A DNA stretch of 39,725 bases, from positions 1 through 39,725 of the forward strand of contig NZ_AUEH01000027.1 in assembly GCF_000425885.1 (NCBI RefSeq), written 5' to 3'. The notes beneath the pieces were generated by a model. The model was not told the origin of the DNA and did not search any database. It worked only from the letters and a program-made list of their open reading frames with translations. Shown here piece after piece: positions 1 through 7,224 of the stretch. The position numbers and the translations under genes were made by a program. The DNA comes from Schleiferilactobacillus harbinensis DSM 16991 (lineage in GTDB: Bacteria; Bacillota; Bacilli; Lactobacillales; Lactobacillaceae). Every line of letters begins with the position of its first letter. Positions within the stretch are counted from its first letter, which is position 1.

Positions 1-269
1 GACGTCCCACCCGCTAGGTATTCCTGAACAATCTGAAACTTGAGCTCGCTGGAATACGTCGTGCGCTTACGCTGTTGGCGTCGCGGTGCTCGTTCCTTAG
101 GGACGAGTCCGGCTGCTCCCCATTGTTTATACTTCTGTACCCATTGACTCAATGCTTCCTTGCGCGGCCCTCCGGATCGCTGAACATCCATGAGTGACTG
201 GCCAGACAGTACTCGATTAACGAACTCAATCTTGTCTTCCAAAGAGTAACGGATTCCCTTCCGCCGCAT
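1..269 (-). CDS. IS3-family transposase OrfA, partial (C-terminus off the left edge)
   Basis: Translation from the ATG at 269 gives MRRKGIRYSLEDKIEFV, then VNRVLSGQS, GGPRKEALSQWVQKY, a basic RRQQRKR stretch and YSSELKFQIVQEYLAGG. This is the helix-turn-helix layout of IS150-type OrfA: one HTH unit at the N-terminus and the start of a second (KFQIVQEYLAGG). OrfA recognises the IS ends and is normally fused to OrfB by frameshifting; OrfB would lie to the left. 89 codons are visible and no stop occurs. No ribosome binding site is obvious, which is usual for IS3 elements. The family call is firm, the exact IS is not. Confidence 0.8.
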   Translation of the reverse strand, partial: MRRKGIRYSLEDKIEFVNRVLSGQSLMDVQRSGGPRKEALSQWVQKYKQWGAAGLVPKERAPRRQQRKRTTYSSELKFQIVQEYLAGGT

Positions 270-275
270 AAAAAA

Positions 276-332
276 ACTCCCTTCTGGGAGAACAGACCTT
301 TGATTATTTGGTCTGTCCACCCTGAAGGGAGT
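276..332. repeat. Imperfect inverted repeat at the IS end
   Basis: Arms 276-298 and 310-332 are inverted copies about 80% identical (both hold ACTCCCTTC and CAGACC), separated by 11 nt. The right arm is part of the IS terminal sequence; the left arm lies just before the OrfA start. In RNA it forms a hairpin that could block translation from outside transcripts. Confidence 0.6.
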
Positions 333-376
333 GTACCCAACCAGCTTACTGCACGTGTTTTTTTGCGTATACTCCC

Positions 377-562
377 CTATTCCTGGCGGTGTTCAGCGAG
401 CTGATCGGTCTGGGACGCGGCCAGCAAACGCCGAATATCCTTCAGGGTAGCCAGAATACGGTAGACCCAGACCAGCAGCAGCACGACGGCCAGAATGACC
501 AACGCACCCACGACCAGCCCACCGAATAAGGCAACGAAATACAGCATATCGGCATAATACAT
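377..562 (-). CDS. Small single-pass membrane protein, unknown function
   Basis: 61 residues from MYYADMLYF. The start at 562 is chosen over an upstream ATG because GGAGGAG lies 7-8 nt before it. Residues about 8-34 form one long hydrophobic segment (FVALFGGLVVGALVILAVVL), followed by a basic helix (RILATLKDIRRLL) and a polar tail, so it is probably an N-out or N-in single-span protein with a cytoplasmic coiled tail. It resembles small uncharacterised Lactobacillaceae membrane proteins; I recognise no named family. It has its own likely promoter and lies between the IS and the gpmA terminator, so it is not in the gpmA operon. Confidence 0.6.
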   Translation of the reverse strand: MYYADMLYFVALFGGLVVGALVILAVVLLLVWVYRILATLKDIRRLLAASQTDQLAEHRQE

Positions 563-592
563 CACGGCTATCTCCTCCGTTCTGATGGCTTC

Positions 593-621
593 AGTATACC
601 AATTAATAGGGATGCTTGAAA
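593..621 (-). promoter_or_regulatory. Possible promoter of the small membrane protein
   Basis: On the minus strand TTTCAA (616-621), a 17-nt spacer and TATACT (593-598) lie about 30 nt upstream of the start at 562. The -10 is good, the -35 weak. Confidence 0.4.
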
Positions 622-641
622 GCGGTTGCCGGCCCAGCATC

Positions 642-668
642 AAAAAAAGACTGGACGTGATCCAGTCT
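642..668 (-). terminator. Rho-independent terminator after gpmA
   Basis: Perfect 8-bp stem (648-655 with 661-668, 5-nt loop) followed on the minus strand by seven T at 642-648. It sits 10 nt past the gpmA stop. Confidence 0.85.
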
Positions 669-677
669 GACAGTACT

Positions 678-1349
678 TCAAAGCATTTTTTTCGTCACGA
701 CATGCAGCTGATCATCCAGCGTATAGACGATTGGCACGCCATTACCCACTTCAACCTTGTCGACGTCAGCGTCACTAATATGATCCAAATACTTGATCAG
801 TGCCCGCAGCGTGCTGCCATGGGCGACGATGAGCTGGTTTTCTCCCCGGCGCAAGTGCGGTACGACTTGGTCTTCATAGTAAGGCGCCACTCGCTGCCAG
901 GCCATCGCCAATGACTCGCCGCGAGTCAAGATACTCGCTGGCAGCTGGGCATAACGGCGGTCGCTCTCGGTCTTGGCCAATAACGGCGGAATATCCGTGT
1001 ATCCCCGCCGCCATTTGGCCACCTGGGCCTTGCCGAACAGCTCCCGGGAGTAATCCTTGTTCATCCCTCGGAGAGCCCCATAATGGCGCTCATTGAGCCG
1101 CCAGGACTTGTGCAGGGGCAGCCAGAGCTGGTCGATCTTTTCCATAACAATATCAGCCGTCACAATGGCCCGTTGCAGGATGGAAGTGTGCACGTCCGTG
1201 TACGGAATATGCAGTGCCGCCAATTGGTTCCCTGCTTCGGCGGCTTGACGCCGCCCCTTAGCAGTCAAAGGGACATCGGTCCACCCCGTATACGTATTCT
1301 GTTGATTGGCCACACTTTGACCGTGGCGCAGCAGGACTAACTTGACCAT
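678..1349 (-). CDS. gpmA: 2,3-bisphosphoglycerate-dependent phosphoglycerate mutase
   Basis: 223 residues. Catalyses interconversion of 3- and 2-phosphoglycerate in glycolysis through a phosphohistidine. The N-terminal LVLLRHGQS carries the catalytic histidine, [14 protein letters not shown] and [11 protein letters not shown] are the GpmA-specific substrate-binding motifs, and [10 protein letters not shown] holds the second histidine (usual form VAHGNSLRAL). Length fits the 225-250 residues of the family. I start at [11 protein letters not shown] (1349) with GAGAGGAAG upstream, rather than at an earlier in-frame ATG. It follows the AEC transporter by 25 nt and ends in a strong terminator, so the two form an operon. 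Many lactobacilli have several gpmA-like copies, so this need not be the main glycolytic one. Confidence 0.92.
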   Translation of the reverse strand: MVKLVLLRHGQSVANQQNTYTGWTDVPLTAKGRRQAAEAGNQLAALHIPYTDVHTSILQRAIVTADIVMEKIDQLWLPLHKSWRLNERHYGALRGMNKDYSRELFGKAQVAKWRRGYTDIPPLLAKTESDRRYAQLPASILTRGESLAMAWQRVAPYYEDQVVPHLRRGENQLIVAHGSTLRALIKYLDHISDADVDKVEVGNGVPIVYTLDDQLHVVTKKML

Positions 1350-1374
1350 TGTTTTCTTCCTCTCCATTTCGGAA

Positions 1375-2325
1375 TCAGTGCATCAGCTGAACAATTACCA
1401 TTAAGACCGGAATGACGATCATACTGAGCAGCGTGCTCATCGTCACCATCAGTGCAGCATAATCAGAATCTGCGCCATAGAGCTTCGCGACCACCGGGGC
1501 ATTAGTCATCACCGGCATCGCCGATTGCAAAACGAACACCTGCTTCAGCAGCAGCGGTGCATTCACTGGCCACAAGAGCGCAAACATCAGCGACGGCGCA
1601 AAGATGAAGCGGCCGGCCAAGATGCCCACCATATCCCACGTAAAGCGGAATTGGGACAAGTGGAAGTGGCCCAACGCCATGCCAATAAAGAACATGGACA
1701 ATGGAATCGTCAACCCGCCAACATAATTCAAGTCGCTCATCAGCCATTGGGGTAAATGCCACTCCAGCAGCACCAGAATGACCCCGATAATGAACCCTAA
1801 GAGTGGCGGGGAGAAAAGCTTCTTCAGCGCGCCCCATAAGGAGAAGTGGGCATCACCGCCCCGGCCGTCCCGTTTGATCAAGTACACGCCCAGTGTCCAG
1901 AAGAGAAACGTGTTGGCCATGTAGTACACCAGCACCTCTGGCAGCGAGCGGCTGCCGAATAACGCCATATTGATCGGCAACCCAATGAATACCGTGTTGG
2001 AGTTGAAAAACATTGACCGCCACAGCCCATGGTGCTGGGGTTGCACGCGAAAGACGTGGGCCAGCGGAAAGCTTAAGCCAAACAAAATAAACATGGAAAC
2101 GAGTGGGAAACGCAAATCCGGGAGCAGATTCAGCAATTCCTGCTTATGAAATTGACCGGAAATCGTCACGATCATATACGCCGGCAGCGCCACCTGCGTG
2201 ACCAGCCGAGCAGTTACTTTGGCATAATCATCATTAAACCAGCCCTTGCGAGTCAAGGCCCAAGCCAGAACGATCATGGCCAAAATAACGATCACACCGG
2301 ATAAACTATGCAAAAAAACTGTCAT
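1375..2325 (-). CDS. AEC-family (auxin efflux carrier type) transporter
   Basis: 316 residues with about ten hydrophobic segments arranged as two five-helix halves, typical of AEC/BASS-fold carriers such as malate or malonate permeases. Visible signatures are the paired half-repeats with [19 protein letters not shown], the [11 protein letters not shown] motif of the first half and [18 protein letters not shown] near the C-terminal half, which correspond to the crossover helices. The start at MTVFLHS (2325) has GGGGTG 9 nt upstream; an earlier ATG overlaps that site. Substrate cannot be assigned; organic acid transport is the usual role in lactic acid bacteria. It is the first gene of a two-gene operon with gpmA. 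Confidence 0.88.
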   Translation of the reverse strand: MTVFLHSLSGVIVILAMIVLAWALTRKGWFNDDYAKVTARLVTQVALPAYMIVTISGQFHKQELLNLLPDLRFPLVSMFILFGLSFPLAHVFRVQPQHHGLWRSMFFNSNTVFIGLPINMALFGSRSLPEVLVYYMANTFLFWTLGVYLIKRDGRGGDAHFSLWGALKKLFSPPLLGFIIGVILVLLEWHLPQWLMSDLNYVGGLTIPLSMFFIGMALGHFHLSQFRFTWDMVGILAGRFIFAPSLMFALLWPVNAPLLLKQVFVLQSAMPVMTNAPVVAKLYGADSDYAALMVTMSTLLSMIVIPVLMVIVQLMH

Positions 2326-2370
2326 GTGTTTTTCACCCCATGACAATTAGTGTAGCGCGTTTTCGGAAAA

Positions 2371-2411
2371 TAGAAAAGCCTTGACCCGCGGCGCTGCCGC
2401 TAGGTCAAGGC
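2371..2411 (-). terminator. Terminator after the DUF2187 gene
   Basis: 9-bp perfect stem (2378-2386 with 2403-2411), GC-rich 16-nt interior, then TTTTC on the minus strand. Confidence 0.7.
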
Positions 2412-2415
2412 CTCA

Positions 2416-2437
2416 TTTCTGATCAGCGGATCAGAAA
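2416..2437 (-). terminator. Second hairpin before the same terminator
   Basis: Perfect 9-bp stem (2416-2424 with 2429-2437) with a 4-nt loop, 10 nt after the stop of the DUF2187 gene. It has no T-run of its own and probably works with the hairpin at 2378-2411. Confidence 0.5.
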
Positions 2438-2447
2438 TGTTTTCAAC

Positions 2448-2729
2448 TTACTTGCTGTTCTTCTTTGCTGCGGCATCGGACTCTTTTGCCGCTGGCTTCT
2501 TGGCGGCTTTAGCCGCCACTTTGGTGACCCGAATGTGCTTGAAGTTGATAATCGTCTTATCCTTCAAATCACTAACGATATTTTGATCCGTTTCCTGATA
2601 AGAGTCGATGCTCACCAATGCTGAGTTGGTGTACACCTTCATGACGGTCCCTTTGAAACTCATTGGTACGTCAGCACTCTTTCGAACAGTCACTTTATCG
2701 CCTACGGCTACTTCATCGACTGTGGCCAT
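2448..2729 (-). CDS. DUF2187-like SH3/KOW-type small protein with basic alanine-lysine tail
   Basis: 93 residues from MATVDEV. The core (VGDKVTVRKS ... FKGTVMKVYTNSALVSID) matches the DUF2187 pattern, a short SH3-like beta barrel found in Firmicutes. The tail is rich in Ala and Lys (KVAAKAAKKPAAKES), like nucleic-acid-binding tails. The ATG at 2729 is preferred to a TTG at 2741 because AAGGGGG would sit directly against the TTG. It is a distant relative of the protein at 3229-3474. Function is unknown; RNA or nucleoid binding is a guess from fold and charge. Confidence 0.65.
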   Translation of the reverse strand: MATVDEVAVGDKVTVRKSADVPMSFKGTVMKVYTNSALVSIDSYQETDQNIVSDLKDKTIINFKHIRVTKVAAKAAKKPAAKESDAAAKKNSK

Positions 2730-2805
2730 CTCGCTAAACAACCCCCTTTTCGCTGCATTTATATTCTAACACCGCGCAACGGATTGGCGGTAGCGGGAAA
2801 CTTGC

Positions 2806-3033
2806 TTAGTACTCCGCGACGCGACTTTTCGTCACTGGTGAGCAATTAATTTTGATCGGCCGATCCAGGTCGATTGAATTCGAATAAGCTCGCAGAATGT
2901 ACATCTGCATATCCATCTTGGCTTCCTTCTTGGACATGTTGTGACAAATCCGCTCTTCGCAGACAGAACGCCCCTCACCATCACGGAACAAACCCGTTAC
3001 CTGGTAATCTTGGACGCGACCAGCAAACAACAT
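2806..3033 (-). CDS. Small hypothetical protein
   Basis: 75 residues starting at the ATG at 3033, with AAGGGGG 9 nt upstream (a GTG start one codon earlier is possible). It has several Cys residues (VCEERICHNM, INCSPV), a lysine-rich middle and a C-terminal KSRVAEY. No known family is evident. It lies alone between two DUF2187-like genes, 77 nt upstream of one of them. Confidence 0.5.
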   Translation of the reverse strand: MLFAGRVQDYQVTGLFRDGEGRSVCEERICHNMSKKEAKMDMQMYILRAYSNSIDLDRPIKINCSPVTKSRVAEY

Positions 3034-3228
3034 CACGATGATCCCCCTTAATGGGTGCAGGGCACCCGAGTAAAATTGTAAGAAACATCGCTCTGGCGAG
3101 CCAGAGCACTTAGCCGATCTCTCGACCTATGTACGAATAGCCGCAGTCACCCAATGCTTAGGTACCTGCTTTATGATTTCATTAACAATGACAACAAGAC
3201 AATGTTATATCATGTTTTCCAGGGTAGT

Positions 3229-3474
3229 TCAATACCCTGTCGCCAGATATTGTTTAGGCGCGCCCGCATCATATTCTAACCGCTTGCGGGCCTTCTTGGC
3301 AATCACTGTTTTGCCCACCAATTCCTGAACGTTCCAGCGGTCCCGGGGATCAAAGGCAATAGTCGCCACCAGATAGCTGTTTTCGTACCGTTTCAGCACC
3401 TTCGCAGTGAAAGGCCATTCCATGTTGCCGGTCGCCAGGCAGTGGATATTATCGCCGATTTTGATCTTTTTCAT
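3229..3474 (-). CDS. DUF2187-like SH3-type small protein
   Basis: 81 residues from MKKIKIGDNIHC, with AGGAGG 7 nt upstream of the ATG at 3474. The pattern IGDNIHC ... WPFTAKVLKRYENSYLVATI parallels the core of the protein at 2448-2729 (VGDKVTV ... FKGTVMKVYTNSALVSI), so the two are relatives. No function can be named. It is the last gene before the presumed prophage junction; whether it belongs to the host or to the prophage end is open. Confidence 0.65.
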   Translation of the reverse strand: MKKIKIGDNIHCLATGNMEWPFTAKVLKRYENSYLVATIAFDPRDRWNVQELVGKTVIAKKARKRLEYDAGAPKQYLATGY

Positions 3475-3847
3475 TGGAGTTCCTCCTATGGTTTGTTTTG
3501 ATAACCATATCTTGCCATAGTGGGAAATCAATCGTCAACGTGATATCTTATTGTTTCTATAACATAATTACAAAAGAAACCGCAGAATATTGAAATATCA
3601 GTCAATCAAAGCCATGATCACACACTGGTTTTCATTTTCAAAGAATCCAAATAACGGCCATTTTCTGTCACATCGTGCAGCCTGCCAGATAATTTGCAGA
3701 AAACACTCTGGTCCGTTGGCCAACAAAAAAGACCACCCAACGCGGGTGGCCTGATCTCAATGTGCCCTGAGGACATACAACCTACCATTTAAAGCCCGCT
3801 ATCACTGCATCCAATATTGCAATGCGCACAATCTGCGCACAGAAACT
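3475..3847. other. Non-coding stretch containing the likely prophage boundary
   Basis: 373 bp with no credible gene on either strand. It holds an AT-rich upstream region for the 3229-3474 gene (including TTGACG near 3535), a minus-strand terminator at 3724-3750, and a short direct repeat TGCGCACA-A-TC-TGCGCACA near 3823-3842. As the phage lysis genes end at 3.89 kb and chromosomal genes lie to the left, the attachment site is expected here. The core cannot be defined without the other prophage end. Confidence 0.45.
3724..3750 (-). terminator. Rho-independent terminator
   Basis: Stem CCACCC (3733-3738) with GGGTGG (3744-3749) followed on the minus strand by six T (3725-3730). A second stop for leftward late phage transcription. 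Confidence 0.75.
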
Positions 3848-3885
3848 AAAAAATGGCCCCCGAAGGAAAATTCCTCCGAGGGCCA
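3848..3885 (-). terminator. Late-operon terminator after the endolysin region
   Basis: Outer stem TGGCCC/GGGCCA (3854-3859 with 3880-3885) continues into an inner CGAAGGAA/TTCCTCCG stem with one mismatch, then six T on the minus strand. It begins 5 nt after the TAA at 3891-3893, that is, after the downstream SH3-like frame and not after the TAG of the endolysin at 4056. Confidence 0.85.
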
Positions 3886-3890
3886 CTTTA

Positions 3891-4055
3891 TTACACTTCC
3901 ATATTCACTTTGTCAGCTGCAATCCAACCGCCAATATTTACGAACTTGCCGTCTTTAGACACATCAACCACTTTCCAACGACTTCCTTTTGGCAAGTGCT
4001 GGATACCTGCTTGGTTAGGCTTAGGCTGGGGCTTGCGTGTATGCGTCATCAGCGA
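3891..4055 (-). pseudogene. Detached C-terminal SH3-like wall-binding domain of the endolysin
   Basis: Directly after the endolysin TAG (4056-4058) the same frame stays open for 54 sense codons to a TAA at 3891. It reads a Pro-rich linker (KPQPKPNQ), then GIQHLPKGSRWKVVDVSKD and FVNIGGWIAADKV, a typical SH3-like cell-wall-binding unit. An internal ATG at 4046 exists but has no ribosome binding site. The -1 frame across the junction (TVVRVVADDAYTQAPA) also looks protein-like, so a pair of indels could be the cause instead of a nonsense change. It may be translated by readthrough, or be lost. Confidence 0.65.
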
Positions 4056-5036
4056 CTACTCGGACAACGGTGCCTGACCACTGCCTCGGGTGTACTGTGC
4101 TGGGATGTACTCACTCGTGCCGACTTTGTAGCAGACCTGGCCGCGAATCTTGACCACTGTAGCCGAAAGCCAGCGGCTGCCACTCTTGAACTTGGTATTG
4201 GATCCAGCGATCTGCTTGCCGCTGGAGTTGACGGCAGCCACACCGTAACCCGGAACATAATTGATCGTGATCAGACCGGCCTGGTCCGTGTACTGCTGTG
4301 GCAGCCACCAACCCCGACCGATGTTGTAGCACGCCTGATTGCCGATAATGCTGATGCCATTGGACCGCCAGGCCGTCCCGTGCTTGAGTACCAGATTACT
4401 GCCAGGTACCTGCTTACCGTTGTCGCCAAGAGCAGCCACACCGTAGTCTGGAACATATTTGACCGTCACAACATTGGGATTGTCTGCTGCAGGGGAGCTG
4501 TTGGACACGCCGCCCGCCAGATCAGTCGCCAGCTGGGCCTTGCTAATTCCCCAAGATGCCAGGTAGGCATACGGGTCCACGTGATCACCGCCATAATTGG
4601 CCGTCACCCATGCGTGTGTCTTGACCCCTCGATTGCCTGCACTGCCCTCATCGATAGTGAGCGGGATACCGTAGGTTTGTGCCGACTGGCGGGCCAGAGC
4701 AATATACGCCTGGTAATCTGACCGGAACGTCTCACGGTCCGCTGTGCGAGCCAGTTCGATTTGCACAGGGGCATAAGGGTTGGCTGACAAGGCCGCCCAG
4801 GAGACGTAGCCAGGTTCGCCGATCTGATAGATTTGCCCGCCTCCACCAACAAAGTACGTCGAGTATGCGCTGCTCCAGTTGCTGCGCATCCACTTAACCT
4901 CGTTGAGGATTGCGTTCTGGTCGTATACGTCCTTGGGGTTGCCGGATTCATGCATGATCACATACCACGGTAGTGCCACCCGTGCATCCCCCTGGTTGGC
5001 GCCCAGGGAATACCCTTTATTGATTGACAGTGCCAT
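4056..5036 (-). CDS. Endolysin: N-acetylmuramoyl-L-alanine amidase with SLAP/SH3-like repeats
   Basis: 326 residues. Cleaves the amide bond between MurNAc and L-Ala in peptidoglycan at the end of the lytic cycle. Residues about 20-160 are an Amidase_2 domain: WYVIMHESGN with a zinc-type histidine, a GGQIYQIGEPGYVSWAA segment, and KTHAWVTANYGGDHVDPYAYL, the C-terminal motif common in lactobacillus and lactococcal phage amidases. Residues about 195-310 hold two wall-binding repeats (VKYVPDYGVAA ... and INYVPGYGVAA ... CYKVGTSEYIPAQY). There is no signal peptide, so export depends on the holin. The start at MALSINKGY (5036) has AGGAGG 8 nt upstream and overlaps the holin end by 20 nt. The frame ends in a TAG in front of a further wall-binding domain. 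Confidence 0.9.
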   Translation of the reverse strand: MALSINKGYSLGANQGDARVALPWYVIMHESGNPKDVYDQNAILNEVKWMRSNWSSAYSTYFVGGGGQIYQIGEPGYVSWAALSANPYAPVQIELARTADRETFRSDYQAYIALARQSAQTYGIPLTIDEGSAGNRGVKTHAWVTANYGGDHVDPYAYLASWGISKAQLATDLAGGVSNSSPAADNPNVVTVKYVPDYGVAALGDNGKQVPGSNLVLKHGTAWRSNGISIIGNQACYNIGRGWWLPQQYTDQAGLITINYVPGYGVAAVNSSGKQIAGSNTKFKSGSRWLSATVVKIRGQVCYKVGTSEYIPAQYTRGSGQAPLSE

Positions 5037-5463
5037 CCTTGGTGTCCTCCTTCGGCCCAGTCTTGAGCTGAGCACCCGCGTCCCGTTGGTCTTCATGCTT
5101 CTCCTCCGGCACTGTGGTCATGGGAGCAGCCGGCAGCGTCTGGGCCTCGTTGAGACTCGCAGGGCTGGCCACACTCTCGGTCGTCCCGAAGGCCGTGGGC
5201 GATAGTCCTTTAACACCGTCGAACAGCCCAGAGGTGGCAGCACCCAGCAGAAATCCTTGGACTGCTGCCGGTGCCCAGTTGCTATCCTTGGTCACTGCCA
5301 CAGATACAATTCCGGATACGACGCCCAAGCCCATCGCTACCCACGGCAACCACTTGTTGTCCAGCTTGGTTTGCTTCAATGCATTTACCAAGACCAAAAT
5401 AATGGCGGCACTGATTGCCAGCTCCGCCGCCGTTCCAAGATTCAATTCTTTAATAAGGTCCAT
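5017..5463 (-). CDS. Holin, A118-like family
   Basis: 148 residues. Residues about 12-30 (AELAISAAIILVLVNAL) and 37-57 (KWLPWVAMGLGVVSGIVSVAV), plus a weaker segment near 68-84 (AAVQGFLLGAATSGLFDGV), are membrane segments. The arrangement ALKQTKLD-KWLP ... GLFDGVKG resembles holins of the Listeria A118 type, which form lesions that release the endolysin. The C-terminal 60 residues are polar, Pro- and charge-rich. GGAGGAG lies 7 nt before the ATG. It overlaps both the upstream small gene and the endolysin, so the lysis cassette is translationally coupled. Confidence 0.85.
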   Translation of the reverse strand: MDLIKELNLGTAAELAISAAIILVLVNALKQTKLDNKWLPWVAMGLGVVSGIVSVAVTKDSNWAPAAVQGFLLGAATSGLFDGVKGLSPTAFGTTESVASPASLNEAQTLPAAPMTTVPEEKHEDQRDAGAQLKTGPKEDTKDGTVNQ

Positions 5464-5680
5464 CTTTGTGCTCCTCCTTGTTCTTCTTCCGCAAATAGTA
5501 TCTTTTCTTGAGATTATTCCGCCAATAGTTTGTTTCTTTATTGGCTTCTTCCCGTTTTTCCCTCTCCGAAGGCTTCTGTGTCCCCTTATACGTCCAGTAG
5601 CCGACCAGAATCGGCGATAGTGCGGTCAGAAATGGCGTCAAATCATTTATTAATTTGCGTATCTGGTCCAGCCATTGCAT
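5450..5680 (-). CDS. Small membrane-associated protein upstream of the holin
   Basis: 76 residues from MQWLDQIRKL (ATG at 5680, GAGGAG about 10 nt upstream). One hydrophobic segment (PFLTALSPILVGYWTY) near residues 15-30 is followed by a very basic and acidic tail (KPSEREKREEANKE ... KKRYYLRKKNKEEHK). Its place just before the holin, with 14 bp overlap, suggests a lysis accessory or second holin-like protein, as found in many phages. No family recognised; the role is inferred from position. Confidence 0.6.
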   Translation of the reverse strand: MQWLDQIRKLINDLTPFLTALSPILVGYWTYKGTQKPSEREKREEANKETNYWRNNLKKRYYLRKKNKEEHKDGPY

Positions 5681-6050
5681 GACCACTATCACTCCTCTTT
5701 GCGAGGATCACCACGTACGCAGTAATCACTCCGTTTGAAATCCACGGCATGGGTGCACCGGTTACGAACCAGTGGCAGAACTGGTACATAGTTAAAGCCG
5801 ACATCAGCATCGCTGCTGCCACCAATTGGATGTGATCCCACGTCGGTGTTCGATAGTCATCCAACGTCCACAACGCCATGCTGGCACCGGCCACGACAAA
5901 CAACATATCTACTGCGTCTTCGTTGGCGAAATCTCGCAGACCAGGCGGCCAGGTAAAATAGTTGTCGTTGAGTGACAACCACACACCAATGCCGATCATG
6001 CCCAGGCCAATCCAGAAGTGCATGGGGTTGGCTTTAATGCGTTTAAGCAA
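5643..6050 (-). CDS. Multi-pass membrane protein of the lysis region
   Basis: About 135 residues with four hydrophobic segments (FWIGLGMIGIGVWL, MLFVVAGASMALW, LVAAAMLMSALTMY, ISNGVITAYVVIL). The start is uncertain: a TTG at 6050 is well spaced from GGAGGTGAGGAG, while a GTG at 6059 lies inside that site. Overlaps the next gene by 38 bp. Similar four-helix proteins occur before holins in Lactobacillus prophages without known function; a role in lysis timing or superinfection exclusion is conceivable but not shown. Confidence 0.6.
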   Translation of the reverse strand: MLKRIKANPMHFWIGLGMIGIGVWLSLNDNYFTWPPGLRDFANEDAVDMLFVVAGASMALWTLDDYRTPTWDHIQLVAAAMLMSALTMYQFCHWFVTGAPMPWISNGVITAYVVILAKRSDSGHAMAGPDTQINK

Positions 6051-6082
6051 ACTCCTCACCTCCCTCTATAGACTAACCGTCA

Positions 6083-6220
6083 TTATTTATTCGCTGGTAA
6101 TTCGCTGCCCGTTGCTTGCTTGTACTGGTCAGCGGTGAGCCAGCCAATTCTAACAAACTGTTCCATCTTTTCCTTGCTATAGTAGCCTTGCTGATAATAC
6201 CCAATGATAAATTTACTCAT
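6083..6220 (-). CDS. XkdX-family phage protein
   Basis: 45 residues: MSKFIIGYYQQGYYSKEKM ... FVRIGWLTADQYKQATG. This is the short XkdX pattern (a tyrosine-rich start, then a helix ending in W-L/I-T-x-E/D-x-Y) found next to tail fibre genes in Firmicute phages and Bacillus PBSX. GGAGGG lies 6 nt upstream of the ATG at 6220. Function unknown; the position between tail accessory and lysis genes is the usual one. Confidence 0.85.
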   Translation of the reverse strand: MSKFIIGYYQQGYYSKEKMEQFVRIGWLTADQYKQATGSELPANK

Positions 6221-6231
6221 TATTATCCCTC

Positions 6232-6681
6232 CTATTTAGTTGCGCCAGTGGCTTTGTCATCAGCCATCTGGGCAATCAGTGTTGCAACCGCAGCGTTAGC
6301 TGTGTCAGCCGATTTCTTAGTAGCTTGCAAATTCTCAGTCGTCGTGGCCAAAGCAGCGATAAGCGCAGCGTTCTGGGATTTTATCCCATTAATCTCGGCG
6401 GCTACAGGATCATCCATACTATCCACCCATTTGCTCAGCTGCCAATCCCATTTGGCTACTTTACCCTGCAGTTCATCTGGGATCGGCGTGTCAATATACG
6501 GGTAGTCCGGGGAATAATCACCGGGCGCAATCAGGGCCGTAAAATATTGTCCGTCTGCTTGAGGCACGGAGTATGTCCGATATATGGTCTTCATCTTTTC
6601 TGGAGAGGTGGCTGTGCTCGCTTCCGTGCCAGCCTGTGCCGATACGCTCGTAGTTGTGCTTGTTTCTGTCGAATCTGCCAA
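6232..6681 (-). CDS. Tail-associated hypothetical protein
   Basis: 149 residues from a TTG at 6681 (AAAGGA about 11 nt upstream). Residues 1-28 are a Ser/Thr/Ala-rich low-complexity head, the middle has PQADGQYFTALIAPGDYSPDYPYIDTPIPDELQGKVAKWDWQLSKWV, which resembles the segment found in front of XkdX in tail-fibre accessory proteins, and residues about 95-140 form an alanine-rich coiled coil (QNAALIAALATTTENLQATKKSADTANAAV). Probably a small virion or fibre-assembly protein; not a firmly named family. Confidence 0.65.
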   Translation of the reverse strand: MADSTETSTTTSVSAQAGTEASTATSPEKMKTIYRTYSVPQADGQYFTALIAPGDYSPDYPYIDTPIPDELQGKVAKWDWQLSKWVDSMDDPVAAEINGIKSQNAALIAALATTTENLQATKKSADTANAAVATLIAQMADDKATGATK

Positions 6682-6780
6682 AATAAATCAATCCTTTCTA
6701 CTATTGGTTTGCCATTTGAAGTTTGGTGACATAGCTATCATCCCTGGTTGACTGCCATTTTGTTACCTCCTTGTTATTAT

Positions 6781-7224
6781 TCACCCCTCGACAATCTTAA
6801 GAAGGGTGTACGCACTTCCTGACCCGTTACCAAGCACGGTGGAACTAATCACGCTGGGCCATACATTTGAGCTGAGACTGCCTGCAGACCAGCTAATCGT
6901 TTTTGCATTCATGGAGTCAAAATAGATAGCCACGCCTTCATTACCCAGTAACATTTCCTGGGATATCTGTACTCCGCCATCCGGCGTCAATAATTGGGGA
7001 TCAGTACCCATGATCCTTGGTGTGCCATATAACACAATGCCGTTTGGCAATTCGCCAAACGTTTCTGACAGCTTAATGTCAGTTTTTCTATTGAGTTGCT
7101 CAGAACCAGTCCAAAGTACCTCTGGCTCGGCCCGCCAAATTAGGTTGCCCTGATTGTCGTACAATTTCGCCAGTCTTTGGCCGTCGGGTATCATAATTTG
7201 AGCTAAGCTTTTTAATTCAGTCAT
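6781..7224 (-). CDS. Tail fibre/baseplate accessory protein
   Basis: 147 residues. Starts with a head that resembles the C-termini of phage structural proteins (IMIPDGQRLAKLYDNQGNLIW), then a beta-rich part (EVLWTGSEQLNRKTDIKLSE, FGELPNGIVLYG) resembling baseplate or neck accessory proteins of lactobacillus phages. Its ATG overlaps the stop of the receptor-binding protein (ATGA), so the two are translationally coupled and likely act in the same structure. No catalytic motif seen. Confidence 0.6.
   Translation of the reverse strand: MTELKSLAQIMIPDGQRLAKLYDNQGNLIWRAEPEVLWTGSEQLNRKTDIKLSETFGELPNGIVLYGTPRIMGTDPQLLTPDGGVQISQEMLLGNEGVAIYFDSMNAKTISWSAGSLSSNVWPSVISSTVLGNGSGSAYTLLKIVEG

Larger units (their letters stand above)
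1..340 (-). mobile_element. IS3-family (IS150-like) insertion sequence, left end only
   Basis: The window opens inside an insertion sequence read on the minus strand. The transposase OrfA frame starts at 269 and runs off the left edge. Upstream of it a terminal-type sequence (minus strand TGGGTACACTCCCTTCAG) lies at about 321-340. I place the element end near 338-340 but cannot confirm it, because the other end and the target duplication are outside the window. The end falls about 40 bp after the stop of the next gene. Confidence 0.75.

Noticed and set aside
3475-3890. A defined attL/attR core
   Set aside because: Without the other prophage end or a tRNA target, no repeat can be identified as the attachment core.
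3822-4721. Long plus-strand frame opposite the endolysin
   Set aside because: It is a shadow of the endolysin and its repeats; it crosses two terminators and has no family resemblance.
6701-6772. Short frame with AGGAGGT upstream between two tail accessory genes (WQSTRDDSYVTKLQMANQ)
   Set aside because: The ATG after the ribosome binding site opens another frame that stops after six codons; the protein-like frame has no start codon. It may be a frame-shifted relic but is too short to call.
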